A program made the translations under genes and the position numbers. Source: a virus. From it: a stretch of DNA of 25,210 nt. The notes beneath the pieces are model-generated. The model had not been told where the DNA came from, searched no databases, and saw only the letters and a program-made list of their open reading frames with translations. Below, piece by piece: positions 7,477 to 15,502 of the stretch (positions are counted from its first letter, which is position 1; each line of letters starts with the position of its first letter). The stretch is taken from the IMG/VR virus record IMGVR_UViG_3300028883_000132, positions 1-25,210 of that record, one strand, 5' to 3'.

Positions 7477-7920
7477 TTATTCGCCCCTCACCCTGTCGTG
7501 CTGAGCGCGAAGCTCGTCCGTAGCTCCGGAGCCGTCGGGCTTTTTGTCGCCAGCACCAAACCCCTCGCCCTTTGTGGCGACCTCGCCAAGTGTGACCTTT
7601 GCGGGCAGGGCGGTGATGATGCGCTGCATCTCAGCATAGAGCGACTTGTCCTGAGTCGTGCCGTCGGCAGCTGCGAAAGCGACCGGCTTCCGGTCGAAAA
7701 GCACACCAAGCATCGCGGCAAAAACATCCTTTTCCGGCCCGAGTTTTTCGAGGTTGGCCTCGCAGAACGCGGTGATCTCAGCTTTTTTGGTCTCTTCGGC
7801 CTGCGCGGAGAACTTGGTTTCAAGCGCCTCCTTGTCGGTCTTGAGCGTGGCGTTCTCGGCTTCAAGCTGCTCGGCCTTTGCGGCTTTCGCCTGCAAGGCG
7901 GCGAGTTCTTCTGGTTTCAT
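7477..7920 (-). CDS. Possible nested scaffold protein (internal start)
   Basis: An in-frame ATG at 7918-7920 begins MKPEELAALQAKAAKAEQ, exactly at the start of the coiled-coil scaffold part of the protease gene. Mu gene Z and lambda Nu3 are made from such internal starts. The preceding GAGATAGAT is only a weak ribosome-binding site. The product would be 147 residues. This is an inference from architecture. Confidence 0.42.
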   Translation of the reverse strand: MKPEELAALQAKAAKAEQLEAENATLKTDKEALETKFSAQAEETKKAEITAFCEANLEKLGPEKDVFAAMLGVLFDRKPVAFAAADGTTQDKSLYAEMQRIITALPAKVTLGEVATKGEGFGAGDKKPDGSGATDELRAQHDRVRGE

Positions 7921-8637
7921 ATCTATCTCATGGTTTGATTCTGAAAATCCGGTTGCCGGAGTTACATCAAGCGTTGGCTCGTCGTCCGGCAGGTCGCCCT
8001 TGAAGTCGTCGATCACGTACTGCGGCATCTGTTTGTCGGCCTCTTCGACGCCCTTATCGGCTATGATAGACTCGCGCATCCGCTGGAGCCAGTCGGCGAG
8101 GTTGCGGAACCGCCAGCCAATCGCCCAGCGCAGCCCAGAGCCGAACATGGTGCCGACCGGATTAGCAAGGTCTGCCTCGGAAAACTCGACAACCTCAGAC
8201 TGCCCGGCGATCTCGCAGGTCTCGCACGCGCCGAAAGCGTCGCCCATCGTCTTGACGCCGGGCTTCGCAACGAATCCGACGTTTCCGATGTACTTCTCTT
8301 CACCCTGGGCAACCGGCGGCAGCCAGATCGAGGGCTTGGTGTGCTTCACCTCTTTGAGCGCGGGAATCATCTCCTCAGCGAAAGAGTCTGGCGTGATGTA
8401 GATCATCGCCTGGCCGTCCTTTTCCTCAAGGCGCATCGAGGACTTTTTCGCGTGACCGAGGATAGGGTAGCCGCTGGACGGGTGGCTGAATACATAAGGG
8501 ATGAGGTCAGGCGAACGCTCCATCGACGAGAAGTAGAGTGCCTTTACCTTTTCGGCGGGCCACACCTTGTCCCCTTCGTTGACGTGGATGCCTGACTTGA
8601 AAATCAGGTGCTCTTTGAATGGCGGCTTCTTTGCCAT
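7477..8637 (-). CDS. Capsid maturation protease with fused scaffold (Mu gpI-like)
   Basis: A 386-residue protein (start MAKKPPFKEHLIF, ATG at 8635-8637). An in-frame GTG extension to 8685 is possible but would run through a terminator-like hairpin and reads as non-native sequence. The N-terminal part has the strand-rich pattern of phage prohead proteases (PYVFSHPSSGYPILGHAKK). The C-terminal third is a long charged coiled coil (EELAALQAKAAKAEQLEAEN) typical of an internal scaffold, followed by an acidic tail. It lies immediately upstream of the capsid, as gene I/Z does in Mu. The pair CETCEI near residue 150 is unexplained. Catalytic residues cannot be assigned with confidence. Confidence 0.78.
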   Translation of the reverse strand: MAKKPPFKEHLIFKSGIHVNEGDKVWPAEKVKALYFSSMERSPDLIPYVFSHPSSGYPILGHAKKSSMRLEEKDGQAMIYITPDSFAEEMIPALKEVKHTKPSIWLPPVAQGEEKYIGNVGFVAKPGVKTMGDAFGACETCEIAGQSEVVEFSEADLANPVGTMFGSGLRWAIGWRFRNLADWLQRMRESIIADKGVEEADKQMPQYVIDDFKGDLPDDEPTLDVTPATGFSESNHEIDMKPEELAALQAKAAKAEQLEAENATLKTDKEALETKFSAQAEETKKAEITAFCEANLEKLGPEKDVFAAMLGVLFDRKPVAFAAADGTTQDKSLYAEMQRIITALPAKVTLGEVATKGEGFGAGDKKPDGSGATDELRAQHDRVRGE

Positions 8638-8668
8638 GCTGTAAAATTCTGGTTCAGAGCTGGTAAAA

Positions 8669-8711
8669 AAAAGAGGCGGGCACAAAAAGCCATCGGCTTA
8701 CCGCCTCTTTT
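8669..8711. terminator. Bidirectional terminator-like hairpin in divergent gap
   Basis: A perfect 11-bp inverted repeat, AAAAGAGGCGG (8669-8679) with CCGCCTCTTTT (8701-8711), encloses a smaller AGCC/GGCT hairpin. With A- and T-rich flanks it looks like a terminator in both directions. It lies upstream of two divergent genes, where a terminator would not normally be expected. Confidence 0.65.
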
Positions 8712-8845
8712 GCGCTTTGTGGGGCTCAAGCCCGCTTCGTTGATCTACCCACATGATACCGCCATTTTCCCGCCAAACTAAAGAGCAAAAGTACACTAAT
8801 AACGACATACGGAATAATAGGTTGCAGCGTTCTTAACTTTCAGAA
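8712..8845. promoter_or_regulatory. Divergent late-promoter region (inferred)
   Basis: No gene fits here. Since transcription must leave in both directions (protease/capsid to the left, terminase block to the right), late promoters are expected. I see a small GGGCT/AGCCC palindrome at 8722-8733 and an AT-rich stretch with AATAAT at 8813-8818 that could be a -10 for the right-hand block, but no good -35, which would fit an activator-dependent promoter. The exact sites are not resolved. Confidence 0.4.
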
Positions 8846-9316
8846 ATGAAAGGCGCACCACTGCGCCGTCTTTGCAACCATCTCCTTGAAGTAATGCCAG
8901 AATCGACAGCGATCACGGCGATGTACGAGCCGAGCGTGCAGCTCGGAATCGCGACTCTCCTTTTCGGAACAATCATCATCAGCCACTTTACCCAACGGAT
9001 TATGGCCTCGAATGAGCGCCGCCGGTGGGATGCTGAGATGAAACTGCGCGACAAGAAGTACGAGGGAGACCGATCACTCCTGACCAACCTGATCGAAAAG
9101 AACTACGAGATTTTAAGCGGAGCCATTGCCGACAGCCGGGCGGCAGTCTTGCAGATGACCAAACTGGTCGAGCGCGTCGGGACGATGCAACGCGACAACG
9201 ACGTGGCCTTCCGCGATCTTTTCGAAAAGACCGACGCAATCGCAAAACGAAAACCCTGCACTGAGCACCAGAGCTATGTCGATCTCGTCAAAAACAAGAA
9301 GCAAGACCCAAAATGA
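8846..9316 (+). CDS. Membrane-anchored coiled-coil protein
   Basis: Up to 156 residues: one hydrophobic segment (LGIATLLFGTIIISHF, about residues 33-48) followed by a long charged helical region (SNERRRWDAEMKLRDKKYEG onward). This single-TM plus coiled-coil build resembles inner-membrane spanins and the small membrane proteins often found ahead of terminase genes in Mu-like phages. The start is uncertain: ATG 8846 has no clear ribosome-binding site, while ATG 8894 (MPESTAITAMYEP) has GAAG nearby and 8921 is also possible. It overlaps the next gene by ATGA. A lysis role is a guess; there is no specific motif. Confidence 0.6.
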   Translation: MKGAPLRRLCNHLLEVMPESTAITAMYEPSVQLGIATLLFGTIIISHFTQRIMASNERRRWDAEMKLRDKKYEGDRSLLTNLIEKNYEILSGAIADSRAAVLQMTKLVERVGTMQRDNDVAFRDLFEKTDAIAKRKPCTEHQSYVDLVKNKKQDPK

Positions 9317-9561
9317 CCGCACGAACCATTGCTCTCGGAGAGCTTGAAAAACTCCGTAAACGCCTGCAAACACTCAAAGCGCAGGCGCAAAACTACAGCA
9401 GCGTCATCGAAATCCGCAACGCAGGGGCGCTCCTCGATCCTCTGAAGCTCGACGGCGACGCTATCTTGCAGGCCGCAAAAGACCTGAAAGCAGTGCTGGA
9501 CGAGGCCCGCGAAAAACAGGCGCAGCACGACCAGCTCTACGCAAGCCTTTACGACGAATAA
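9313..9561 (+). CDS. Small coiled-coil protein, unknown
   Basis: An 82-residue, almost wholly helical charged protein (GELEKLRKRLQTLKAQAQN) overlapping the previous gene by ATGA and ending five bases before the small terminase gene. It matches in position the small proteins (gp25/gp26 region) before the terminase in Mu, but I do not recognise the family. Translational coupling supports it as a real gene. Confidence 0.65.
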   Translation: MTARTIALGELEKLRKRLQTLKAQAQNYSSVIEIRNAGALLDPLKLDGDAILQAAKDLKAVLDEAREKQAQHDQLYASLYDE

Positions 9562-9565
9562 CCTT

Positions 9566-10009
9566 ATGGCCAAGCGAGATCAGCACTACGCCGAAGCCCG
9601 CCGCCTGTACGTCCAGGAGCGCTACACCTTCGAGCAGATCGAGGCGCACTTTGAAACGGCAGGTACGCCCGTCAGCGAGCGTTCGATTCGCGAGTGGGCC
9701 AAGGACGGGCAATGGGCAAACCAGCGCGAGAGCATCGAGGAGATACAGGCCAAGAGCAGCGAGAAGCTGCACAAGGTCATGGACAAGCTCCTCGACCGCA
9801 TCATCCGCACGCTCGACGACGGCAAAGAGCCAAACCCAGCGCTGCTCAACTTTGTGAAGGGCGTTGCGCCAAGCCTCGTGCGTTTGCAGGACTACGAAGA
9901 GGCGGCATCGCCTGACTCGGAGCCCGACAAAGCCAAAGCCGCCGAACGGCTTGAAGCGGCCAGCGACGAAATCCAGAAAACCCTCGCCCAGCTCGGTCTT
10001 TTACGATGA
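9566..10009 (+). CDS. Terminase small subunit / gp27-like (DUF1804 or DUF3486 type)
   Basis: A 147-residue protein with an N-terminal helix-turn-helix: ARRLYVQERYTFEQIEAHF then PVSERSIREWAKDGQW (about residues 11-50), the DNA-binding build of Mu-like small terminase subunits. A helical region and a charged tail (AAERLEAASDEIQKTLAQLG) follow. It overlaps the large terminase start by ATGA. It would recognise or hold phage DNA at the packaging motor. The DUF number is uncertain between the two related groups; the terminase role is well supported by synteny. Confidence 0.78.
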   Translation: MAKRDQHYAEARRLYVQERYTFEQIEAHFETAGTPVSERSIREWAKDGQWANQRESIEEIQAKSSEKLHKVMDKLLDRIIRTLDDGKEPNPALLNFVKGVAPSLVRLQDYEEAASPDSEPDKAKAAERLEAASDEIQKTLAQLGLLR

Positions 10010-11583
10010 CTGCCACGCCGAAACATCCCGAGGAGATTGCACGACACACCAAACTGCCGCCCGAAAAAATCTTTCTCCCCTTCCAGCTCGAAGTGATCGA
10101 GGACAGGCATGTCGCCGACCTCATCGAAAAGGGCAGGCAGGAGGGTATTTCGTGGGCCCTGGCGGAGAAAAGCCGCCAGATTTCCGGCATCGAGGGGCAG
10201 TGGGACACTTTCGTCGGCACGAAAACCAAGCTTCTTGCAAAGCAGTTCATCACCGACACTGCAGCATGGGCAAAGCTTTTCCGGCTCATCAAGAGCGTTC
10301 CCGATGCAGTCTACGAAGACGAGACCATCACCGAGAACCCGGAAACCGGCGAAACCGAAGCGGTCAGCACCTACCACATCCGGTTCCCGAACCGGCGCGA
10401 GGTGACGGCGCTTTCGAGCAACCCGGACGCCTGGCGCGGATGGCGCGGCTACAAAATCGCCGACGAGTTCGCGCTGCACAAGCAGCAGTCCGACGTACTC
10501 GACGCGCTCCTGCCGAGCCGCATGTGGCGGCAGCCGCTCACGATCTGCTCAACGCACAAGGGCAAAAACTCGGAGTTCAACAAGCTCATCGCCAAGTACA
10601 AAAAGGGCTTGCTGGGCGACGACTGGAACCTGCACACCATCCCGATCACGCGAGCGGTCGATGAAGGGATGCTTGAGAAGATTTACAAAAAGCCCTTCAC
10701 CGCAGAGATGCGCGCAGCATGGTTGCGCGCAAAAGAGCAGGAAGAGGGCATCCGGCGCTGGAATCAGGAGTACATGTGCATCCCGGAAGATGAGGAGGGC
10801 AGCTTTTTCACCTACGACCAGATCGTGCAGTGCGAGTACGACGATGCGCTCTGGTTCCCGCTCGATGGCGTCAAAAAGTTCAAGGGCAGCACCGAAGAGC
10901 AGGAGGCGCTTGCCTACTTCCGCAAAGTCGCCCGGCACGCCCGGCAGCACGCCGTCGGCGAGCTGTACATCGGAGAAGACATTGGCCGCGATGTCAACTA
11001 CACGGTTATCGCAATGATCGAGAACGTCGCCGGGATTCGCTTTGTTCGGGCAATTATCGCCCTCGACGACATGCGCTTCCAGATTCAGCAGGACTGCATC
11101 AGCGAGTGGATCACCCTGCCGAAACACCGCCGGACGTGCGTTGACAATCGCGGCATCGGTCGCGAGACCTCCGAGCGCTTGCAGGATCAGCATGGTACGT
11201 ACGCCGTCGAGCGCATCGACGCCACCGCAAAGCTCAAAGAGGTCATGGCTTACGCCGTGCTGCGGCTCATGCTCGACAAGATGCTTCGTTTCCCGCCAGA
11301 CGACACGCTCCGCGACGACTTCCACTCGATACGCAAGGAAAAGACATCCGCCGGGAACATCCGGTACGTCGCAGGTAAGAACGAGACCGATGAGAACAGC
11401 CACGGCGACTACTTTACCGCCATCGAGCTTGCCGTCCACGCCGCAGAAGGCGCAACGGGCAGCATGGACGACCTCATCGAACAGACCAAGCGCCCGCTCC
11501 CCGGATCACCGCTCGACTACCTCAGCGGCATCGGCGATATGGTGGGCGACGTCATCAACCTTTTTAGCCAGTCCAGAGCATGA
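10006..11583 (+). CDS. Terminase large subunit (Mu gp28-like)
   Basis: A 525-residue packaging ATPase/nuclease. The N-terminal ATPase has a variant Walker A (KGRQEGISW, about residues 42-50, in place of the usual RQIG-type loop of gp28) and a Walker B-type YKIADEFA (149-156). The C-terminal RNase H-like nuclease shows GEDIGRDVNYT (Asp325) and CVDNRGIGRETSERL (Asp380), plus a late acidic site in NSHGDYFTAIELAV. It pumps DNA into the prohead and makes the headful cut. It overlaps both neighbours by four bases (ATGA), forming a coupled terminase-portal cluster. Length is normal for the family. Confidence 0.94.
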   Translation: MTATPKHPEEIARHTKLPPEKIFLPFQLEVIEDRHVADLIEKGRQEGISWALAEKSRQISGIEGQWDTFVGTKTKLLAKQFITDTAAWAKLFRLIKSVPDAVYEDETITENPETGETEAVSTYHIRFPNRREVTALSSNPDAWRGWRGYKIADEFALHKQQSDVLDALLPSRMWRQPLTICSTHKGKNSEFNKLIAKYKKGLLGDDWNLHTIPITRAVDEGMLEKIYKKPFTAEMRAAWLRAKEQEEGIRRWNQEYMCIPEDEEGSFFTYDQIVQCEYDDALWFPLDGVKKFKGSTEEQEALAYFRKVARHARQHAVGELYIGEDIGRDVNYTVIAMIENVAGIRFVRAIIALDDMRFQIQQDCISEWITLPKHRRTCVDNRGIGRETSERLQDQHGTYAVERIDATAKLKEVMAYAVLRLMLDKMLRFPPDDTLRDDFHSIRKEKTSAGNIRYVAGKNETDENSHGDYFTAIELAVHAAEGATGSMDDLIEQTKRPLPGSPLDYLSGIGDMVGDVINLFSQSRA

Positions 11584-12896
11584 TAATTGATCCGAAAACC
11601 GGAAAGCCTTTTGCTACAACGCTCCCGACCAGCGAGGAGATCGCCACACGGCAGCTTGTCGAGGGCATGATGAACGCAACGGCGCAGCTCACCAACCCGT
11701 CGAAGACGCTGAGCACCATCGGTAAAATCATCACCGCCCTCGACCAGGTGCGCCGCCAGCCGGACGTGGCCGCCGCGTCGCTCAACTACCGGAGTGGAAT
11801 CTCGGCGCTGGAGCCCGACCTCAGCCAAAGCACAGAGCAGGGTGCTCGGGCCGATTTCCTGCAAGGCGTTCTCGACACGCTCGATCTCGGGCGCATCAGC
11901 GGCGGCATGGTCTCGGCGAGAGAGTACGGCTACGCCGTGCTGGAGGTGATCTGGGGCAAGGTCGATAACTGGCTCGTACCGATCCGGATCGAAGAAAAGC
12001 CGCGCGAGTGGTTCTTTTTTGACCAGGCGAACCGCCTCCGCCTCAAAAAGCAGGGCGTGCAGGAGGGCATCCTCTGCGGTGGCGACGACCCAGAAAGCGA
12101 GCACCCGCGCAAATTCCTGCTCATCCAGCACGAGGCGAGCTACCTAAACCCGTACGGAACCGGTTTGCTCGATACGCTCTACTGGTACGTCATGGGCCTG
12201 TACAGCAACTTCGAGTGGACGCTCCGGTTTGTGCAAAACTTCGGCCAGGACTTCGTAATCGCAAAAGTCCCCGGTAGCGCAAGCCAGAAATTCCAGGACG
12301 ACACACTTGCCGCTGCAAAAGTCTTACAGGCAAGGGCGATCGCGGTCTTCAAAGAAGGCACGCAGATCGAGATCATGGAAAACAAGGGCCGCAGCAGCTC
12401 CACCGACACCTACCTCGCTTTTGAAAAAATGGTCGTCGGCAAGATCAACAAGCTCTACCTCGGCACCGAACTGCTCGATAAAAACGACGCTTCGGGCGCG
12501 CGGGCCAGCTCCGAAACCGGCGCGGACATCCGCGACGACGCGCTCTCCGTCGGCAAAGCGCTGGTCGAGCACGGCTTCAACACGCTCATCCGCTGGATCG
12601 GCGAGGTCAACAGCTTACCCGGCAGCGACGACGAGCGCGTCCGTTTTGTGCTTAACCGCGCCGCCGAAACCAGCAAAGAACAGGCGGAGATCGACCAGAT
12701 TTACGCAACGGCGGGGAACTTTACCATTACCGAGCAGCTCCTTGCCAAGCGCAACTACGACCCCGGCGATTTTGAGCCAAAGGCCGCAGACGCCGCGACC
12801 AGCACAGGCACCGGCTTTGCCGCATCCACCTCCGGCTACGGCGAAGGGCTTGATGGCCTGCTCAACATCGCGGAGGCCGCAAAAAAAAAGCTCTGA
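11580..12896 (+). CDS. Portal protein (DUF935, Mu gp29-like)
   Basis: A 438-residue portal. Recognisable parts include the N-terminal TGKPFATTLPTSEEIATRQL, the central REYGYAVLEVIWGKVDNWLV, and the clip/stem region GTELLDKNDASGARASSETG. Twelve copies would form the ring through which DNA enters and leaves the head and to which terminase docks. Its 3' end carries an A9-G slippery run with a Shine-Dalgarno-like GGAGG upstream and a stem-loop downstream, and the next head gene lies in the -1 frame with no AUG. A minor portal-MuF fusion is therefore possible (see the frameshift element). Confidence 0.95.
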   Translation: MIIDPKTGKPFATTLPTSEEIATRQLVEGMMNATAQLTNPSKTLSTIGKIITALDQVRRQPDVAAASLNYRSGISALEPDLSQSTEQGARADFLQGVLDTLDLGRISGGMVSAREYGYAVLEVIWGKVDNWLVPIRIEEKPREWFFFDQANRLRLKKQGVQEGILCGGDDPESEHPRKFLLIQHEASYLNPYGTGLLDTLYWYVMGLYSNFEWTLRFVQNFGQDFVIAKVPGSASQKFQDDTLAAAKVLQARAIAVFKEGTQIEIMENKGRSSSTDTYLAFEKMVVGKINKLYLGTELLDKNDASGARASSETGADIRDDALSVGKALVEHGFNTLIRWIGEVNSLPGSDDERVRFVLNRAAETSKEQAEIDQIYATAGNFTITEQLLAKRNYDPGDFEPKAADAATSTGTGFAASTSGYGEGLDGLLNIAEAAKKKL

Positions 12897-12923
12897 CGGC
12901 GAGTGAGGCCAAGATCCTCGCCG
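12871..12923 (+). promoter_or_regulatory. Predicted -1 ribosomal frameshift element (dnaX-like)
   Basis: In order: GGAGG (12872-12876), a 7-base gap, the heptamer A-AAA-AAG (12884-12890) in the correct portal reading phase, a 6-base gap, then a 7-bp stem CGGCGAG/CTCGCCG (12897-12903 with 12917-12923). The portal stop TGA is at 12894. Slipping back one base places ribosomes in the frame of the MuF-like gene. The order and spacings resemble the known E. coli dnaX signal. A nine-A run could also give transcriptional slippage, or be a sequencing error. Confidence 0.62.
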
Positions 12924-13780
12924 CCGAGCCCGATTTCGATTTTATTGACTCCTGGAGTACGACCCTTGAACAGTCGCTGAACACGAGCTGGCGCGAAGGG
13001 TACGCCGACAAAGCCGCCGAGATGGAAGCCATCGAGCGCGAGGAGGCCGGGCAAGGCTTCGCCGCCGATCCGAAACTCAAGATTCCGACGAGCTGGGGCA
13101 ACGCCGATGCTGCGAAGTTCCACAAATTCAAGGGCTTCGTCTCTGCGCTCGTCACCGATCAGGAGCTTACCGACGAGCTATCAAAGAGCCTTGAGGACGC
13201 GCTGGCACAGGGCATCGGCTTCCAGAAGTGGGAAAAAACCATCGGCAAAACCTTCGACCGCCTCGGTTACACACGGCTTTCGAACTTCTCCGCGGAGACG
13301 ATCTTTCGCACCGAAACCTCGATGGCCTACGGCGCAGGCAGCTACGCCAAACAGGTCGAGATGGCCGACGCCTTCCCCTACTGGGAGTACAGCACGGCAG
13401 GCGACGAGCGGGTAAGGGATGACCACCGCGCGCTCGGAAAGCCGCCCGGTGGCGGGCATGGAAAAATCTTTGCCGCGACGGATCGGACTTTCTACCCTCC
13501 ACTTGGGTTCCGTTGCCGGTGCCGCGCGATTCCGGTCAGCAAGCGCCGCGCGAAGAAGTGGGGCATCACCAAACCCGACACCATAACGCCGGAGATGCGC
13601 GCCAACCTCGGCAACGCCGAGTTCGTAGGCGACAAAATCAAGAGCTTCGAGGACTACCTGGCCGAAAAGATGAAAACCCTGAGCGCCGCCCGCGCCGCCC
13701 TCATTACCGAAAAACTCGCCGAAATGATGGCGGCAAAAATTGCCAAGCTGGCGAGCAAAGCAAACCCGGATACGCCATGA
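12893..13780 (+). CDS. MuF-like head morphogenesis protein (no AUG start)
   Basis: The frame is open from 12854 and reads as family-like protein well before its first ATG (13022): AAEPDFDFIDSWSTTLEQSL, then the MuF hallmarks IFRTETSMAYGAGSY, YWEYSTAGDERVRDDHRALG and FYPPLGFRCRCRAIPVS. MuF-type proteins are minor head components bound to the portal. No ATG, GTG or TTG exists near the natural N-terminus. I give CTG at 12893, which overlaps the portal stop, as a nominal start, but -1 frameshifting from the portal gene is an equal or better explanation and would give a fusion of about 733 residues. An alternative is a start at 13022 with a lost N-terminus. Confidence 0.85.
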   Translation: MTASEAKILAAEPDFDFIDSWSTTLEQSLNTSWREGYADKAAEMEAIEREEAGQGFAADPKLKIPTSWGNADAAKFHKFKGFVSALVTDQELTDELSKSLEDALAQGIGFQKWEKTIGKTFDRLGYTRLSNFSAETIFRTETSMAYGAGSYAKQVEMADAFPYWEYSTAGDERVRDDHRALGKPPGGGHGKIFAATDRTFYPPLGFRCRCRAIPVSKRRAKKWGITKPDTITPEMRANLGNAEFVGDKIKSFEDYLAEKMKTLSAARAALITEKLAEMMAAKIAKLASKANPDTP

Positions 13781-13989
13781 GCGGTTTACGAACACGCCTG
13801 CGATGCGGCAAACAGTTGCCAAAACGCAAGAAAAAGTTCTGCTCTGACAACTGCAAGTTCTGGTATCATCAAGCGAAAAAGCAAGAATCAGGTGAAGACT
13901 ATAAACCTTACTCAAAAGCGCAAAACCTGAGAATGCTTCGCGCTGGACGAGCGCAGCGTGCCGGGCGAATCGGCGTGCGCTACAACTAA
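13777..13989 (+). CDS. Small zinc-finger-like protein (degenerate first knuckle)
   Basis: A 70-residue basic protein overlapping the MuF-like gene by ATGA. The N-terminus has RCGKQLPKRKKKFCSDNCKF followed by WYH, the look of a treble-clef zinc finger of the kind written C-x2-C-G-K...FCS-x2-C. Here the first Cys of the first pair is missing (Arg instead), leaving Cys10, the CSDNC pair and a His as possible ligands. The C-terminal half is Arg/Lys-rich. Function unknown; nucleic-acid binding is likely from charge. Confidence 0.62.
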   Translation: MSGLRTRLRCGKQLPKRKKKFCSDNCKFWYHQAKKQESGEDYKPYSKAQNLRMLRAGRAQRAGRIGVRYN

Positions 13990-14008
13990 ACAAAACGACA
14001 CCATAGCC

Positions 14009-14245
14009 ATGAGACACTGCGACCTTTGCGGTTCCAAAGAGCACGACGGCGACCGATCCACCGCGCTGGCCTTGTACCAGCTCCGTTCCGGCGAGATGCT
14101 TTTTATCTGCGAAAAATGCCTGAGCGACATTTTCCGGAAGCCGAAAACCTGGGGCGAGTGCGCTTCCTCCGTCGGCGGCTGTGACGGCTACGTCCGCGCC
14201 GACAACCCGGCCCCGAGCTTCGCAAAAACAAAACCAGCCCCATGA
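14009..14245 (+). CDS. Small CxxC/CxxC zinc-binding protein
   Basis: A 78-residue protein (start MRHCDLCGSKEHDGD) with two Cys pairs, HCDLCG at residues 3-8 and ICEKC near residue 35, spaced as in a zinc ribbon or treble clef. I chose ATG 14009 because the Cys pair follows at once; an upstream ATG at 13958 would add unrelated sequence overlapping the previous gene. It ends in an ATGA overlap with the next gene. Function unknown. Confidence 0.65.
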   Translation: MRHCDLCGSKEHDGDRSTALALYQLRSGEMLFICEKCLSDIFRKPKTWGECASSVGGCDGYVRADNPAPSFAKTKPAP

Positions 14246-14976
14246 CCCCGAAACTCTACACCCGGCGCGAAACCGCCACGCCGCGCACCGTCGTCATCGC
14301 CGCGCGGCTCTTGGTGCTCCGCCAGCAAGAGCAGCAGGTGCAGATGCTGCTGCACGGCAAGCGCCAGACCGGCAACCGTTTCGAGCAGGCCCGGCACGAA
14401 GCACAGACCCTCACCCGCCGGGCGACCGACCGCGAAATCGAGGCCGCCATCCGCGCCGTCGAAAAGAGCTTTTGTCGATCATACGCCAAAATCCAGCAAG
14501 CCAAAAAGCTCCCCATCGATACCAGCGCGGAAATCTTCGACCTGCTCAAAAGCCTTCGCATCACCGCCGGAGAGCTGGCCGCCTGGACGGACACCGTCCG
14601 AAAAACGCAGTTTCCGCTCGGCACCGGACACGCCCTGCAACCGCTCCCGAACCTTCCGGAAGCGAACGCCATCGTCACCATGGTGCTCAACGACCTCAAG
14701 CCCGATAAGGCGCAGGCCGCTGCGTTCCTTGCCGTCAAGACCGTGCCGCTCACCGACGACGAGATCATGGAAGCAATCGCGTTGGACTTCTGGGATGAGC
14801 TGCCGACCGCCGGAAAAGTCGAGGCATGGCGCATGATCCCCGATCCCGACAAAAAAGCGATCCGCCTCCGCGTTGGCGTTGATGCGCCCGACGAGGCAAA
14901 GTGGGCCGCCGTCCGCGACTACCACCTCGAAACCATCCGCCTCCAGCAGGCCAAAGAAAACAGCAAGGCATCATGA
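14242..14976 (+). CDS. Hypothetical helical protein between MuF and gpG genes
   Basis: A 244-residue soluble protein. The N-terminal half is strongly helical and basic (ARLLVLRQQEQQVQMLLHGK), and the C-terminal half contains DDEIMEAIALDFWDELPTAG and ends in a charged tail. No signal, membrane segment or motif I recognise. It is coupled by ATGA overlaps on both sides within the head operon, so a role in head assembly or DNA packaging is likely but unproven. Confidence 0.7.
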   Translation: MTPKLYTRRETATPRTVVIAARLLVLRQQEQQVQMLLHGKRQTGNRFEQARHEAQTLTRRATDREIEAAIRAVEKSFCRSYAKIQQAKKLPIDTSAEIFDLLKSLRITAGELAAWTDTVRKTQFPLGTGHALQPLPNLPEANAIVTMVLNDLKPDKAQAAAFLAVKTVPLTDDEIMEAIALDFWDELPTAGKVEAWRMIPDPDKKAIRLRVGVDAPDEAKWAAVRDYHLETIRLQQAKENSKAS

Positions 14977-15431
14977 GTTCCCGGTTCATCACGCTCACCA
15001 TCACCGGCCTGCGCGAGGCCGCCCGCTACGTCGAGGGCTACCCGACGCGCATCAAGCATACACTCAAAGACCCCGCCATGCTCCGCGAGGTCGGCATGGT
15101 GCTCGAAGGCGACGCCGTCCGGCACTTCGGCGAGGGCGGAAACCCAAAGTGGGCACCACTCAAAGACAGCACCAAAAAGGCCAAGCTGAAAAAGTACAAA
15201 AAGGCATCCGCCCCGATGGTTGCTACAAGCCAGCTTCTTCAGAGCCTCAGCAGCAACGTCAAAGGCAGCACACTCAACCTCACCAGCGCCGAGCACCTAA
15301 AATACCACCAATTCCCAGACGGTCGAAGCGGCAAGCTCCCGATGCGCCCCGTCTGGCCGAACGACCTCAGCGACTGGCCAGAAACCGAGGAAGAGGTGCG
15401 CGAAATCGTCATCGAGCGGCTCTCAAAATAG
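14973..15431 (+). CDS. Phage virion morphogenesis protein (Mu gpG / tail-completion type)
   Basis: A 152-residue protein, MSSRFITLTITGLREAARYV, with the family signature EGDAVRHFGEGGNPKWAPLK (a basic or aromatic W-PL segment after a Gly-rich turn), then TSQLLQSLSSNVKGSTLNL and KYHQFPDGR. This matches the gpG/gpS-like family needed for joining tails to heads. Order MuF then gpG is as in Mu, with one extra gene between. It starts in an ATGA overlap and ends with TAG, showing that TAG serves as a normal stop in this genome. Confidence 0.88.
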   Translation: MSSRFITLTITGLREAARYVEGYPTRIKHTLKDPAMLREVGMVLEGDAVRHFGEGGNPKWAPLKDSTKKAKLKKYKKASAPMVATSQLLQSLSSNVKGSTLNLTSAEHLKYHQFPDGRSGKLPMRPVWPNDLSDWPETEEEVREIVIERLSK

Positions 15432-15502
15432 TTGCCCGATTTGGAAATGTCGAAATTTTTGCATTTACTCCACCATATCCGAACGCACCAAAACCCCCGG
15501 AT

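Noticed and set aside
10549-11439. Minus-strand open frame of 296 codons opposite terminase
   Set aside because: Antisense to the clearly identified terminase, Val/Leu/Ala-rich shadow without a ribosome-binding site.
14873-15502. N-terminal extension of the Mor/C-like gene
   Set aside because: It lies over the gpG-like gene in another frame and reads as Arg/Pro/His-rich shadow; the native start is ATG 15503.
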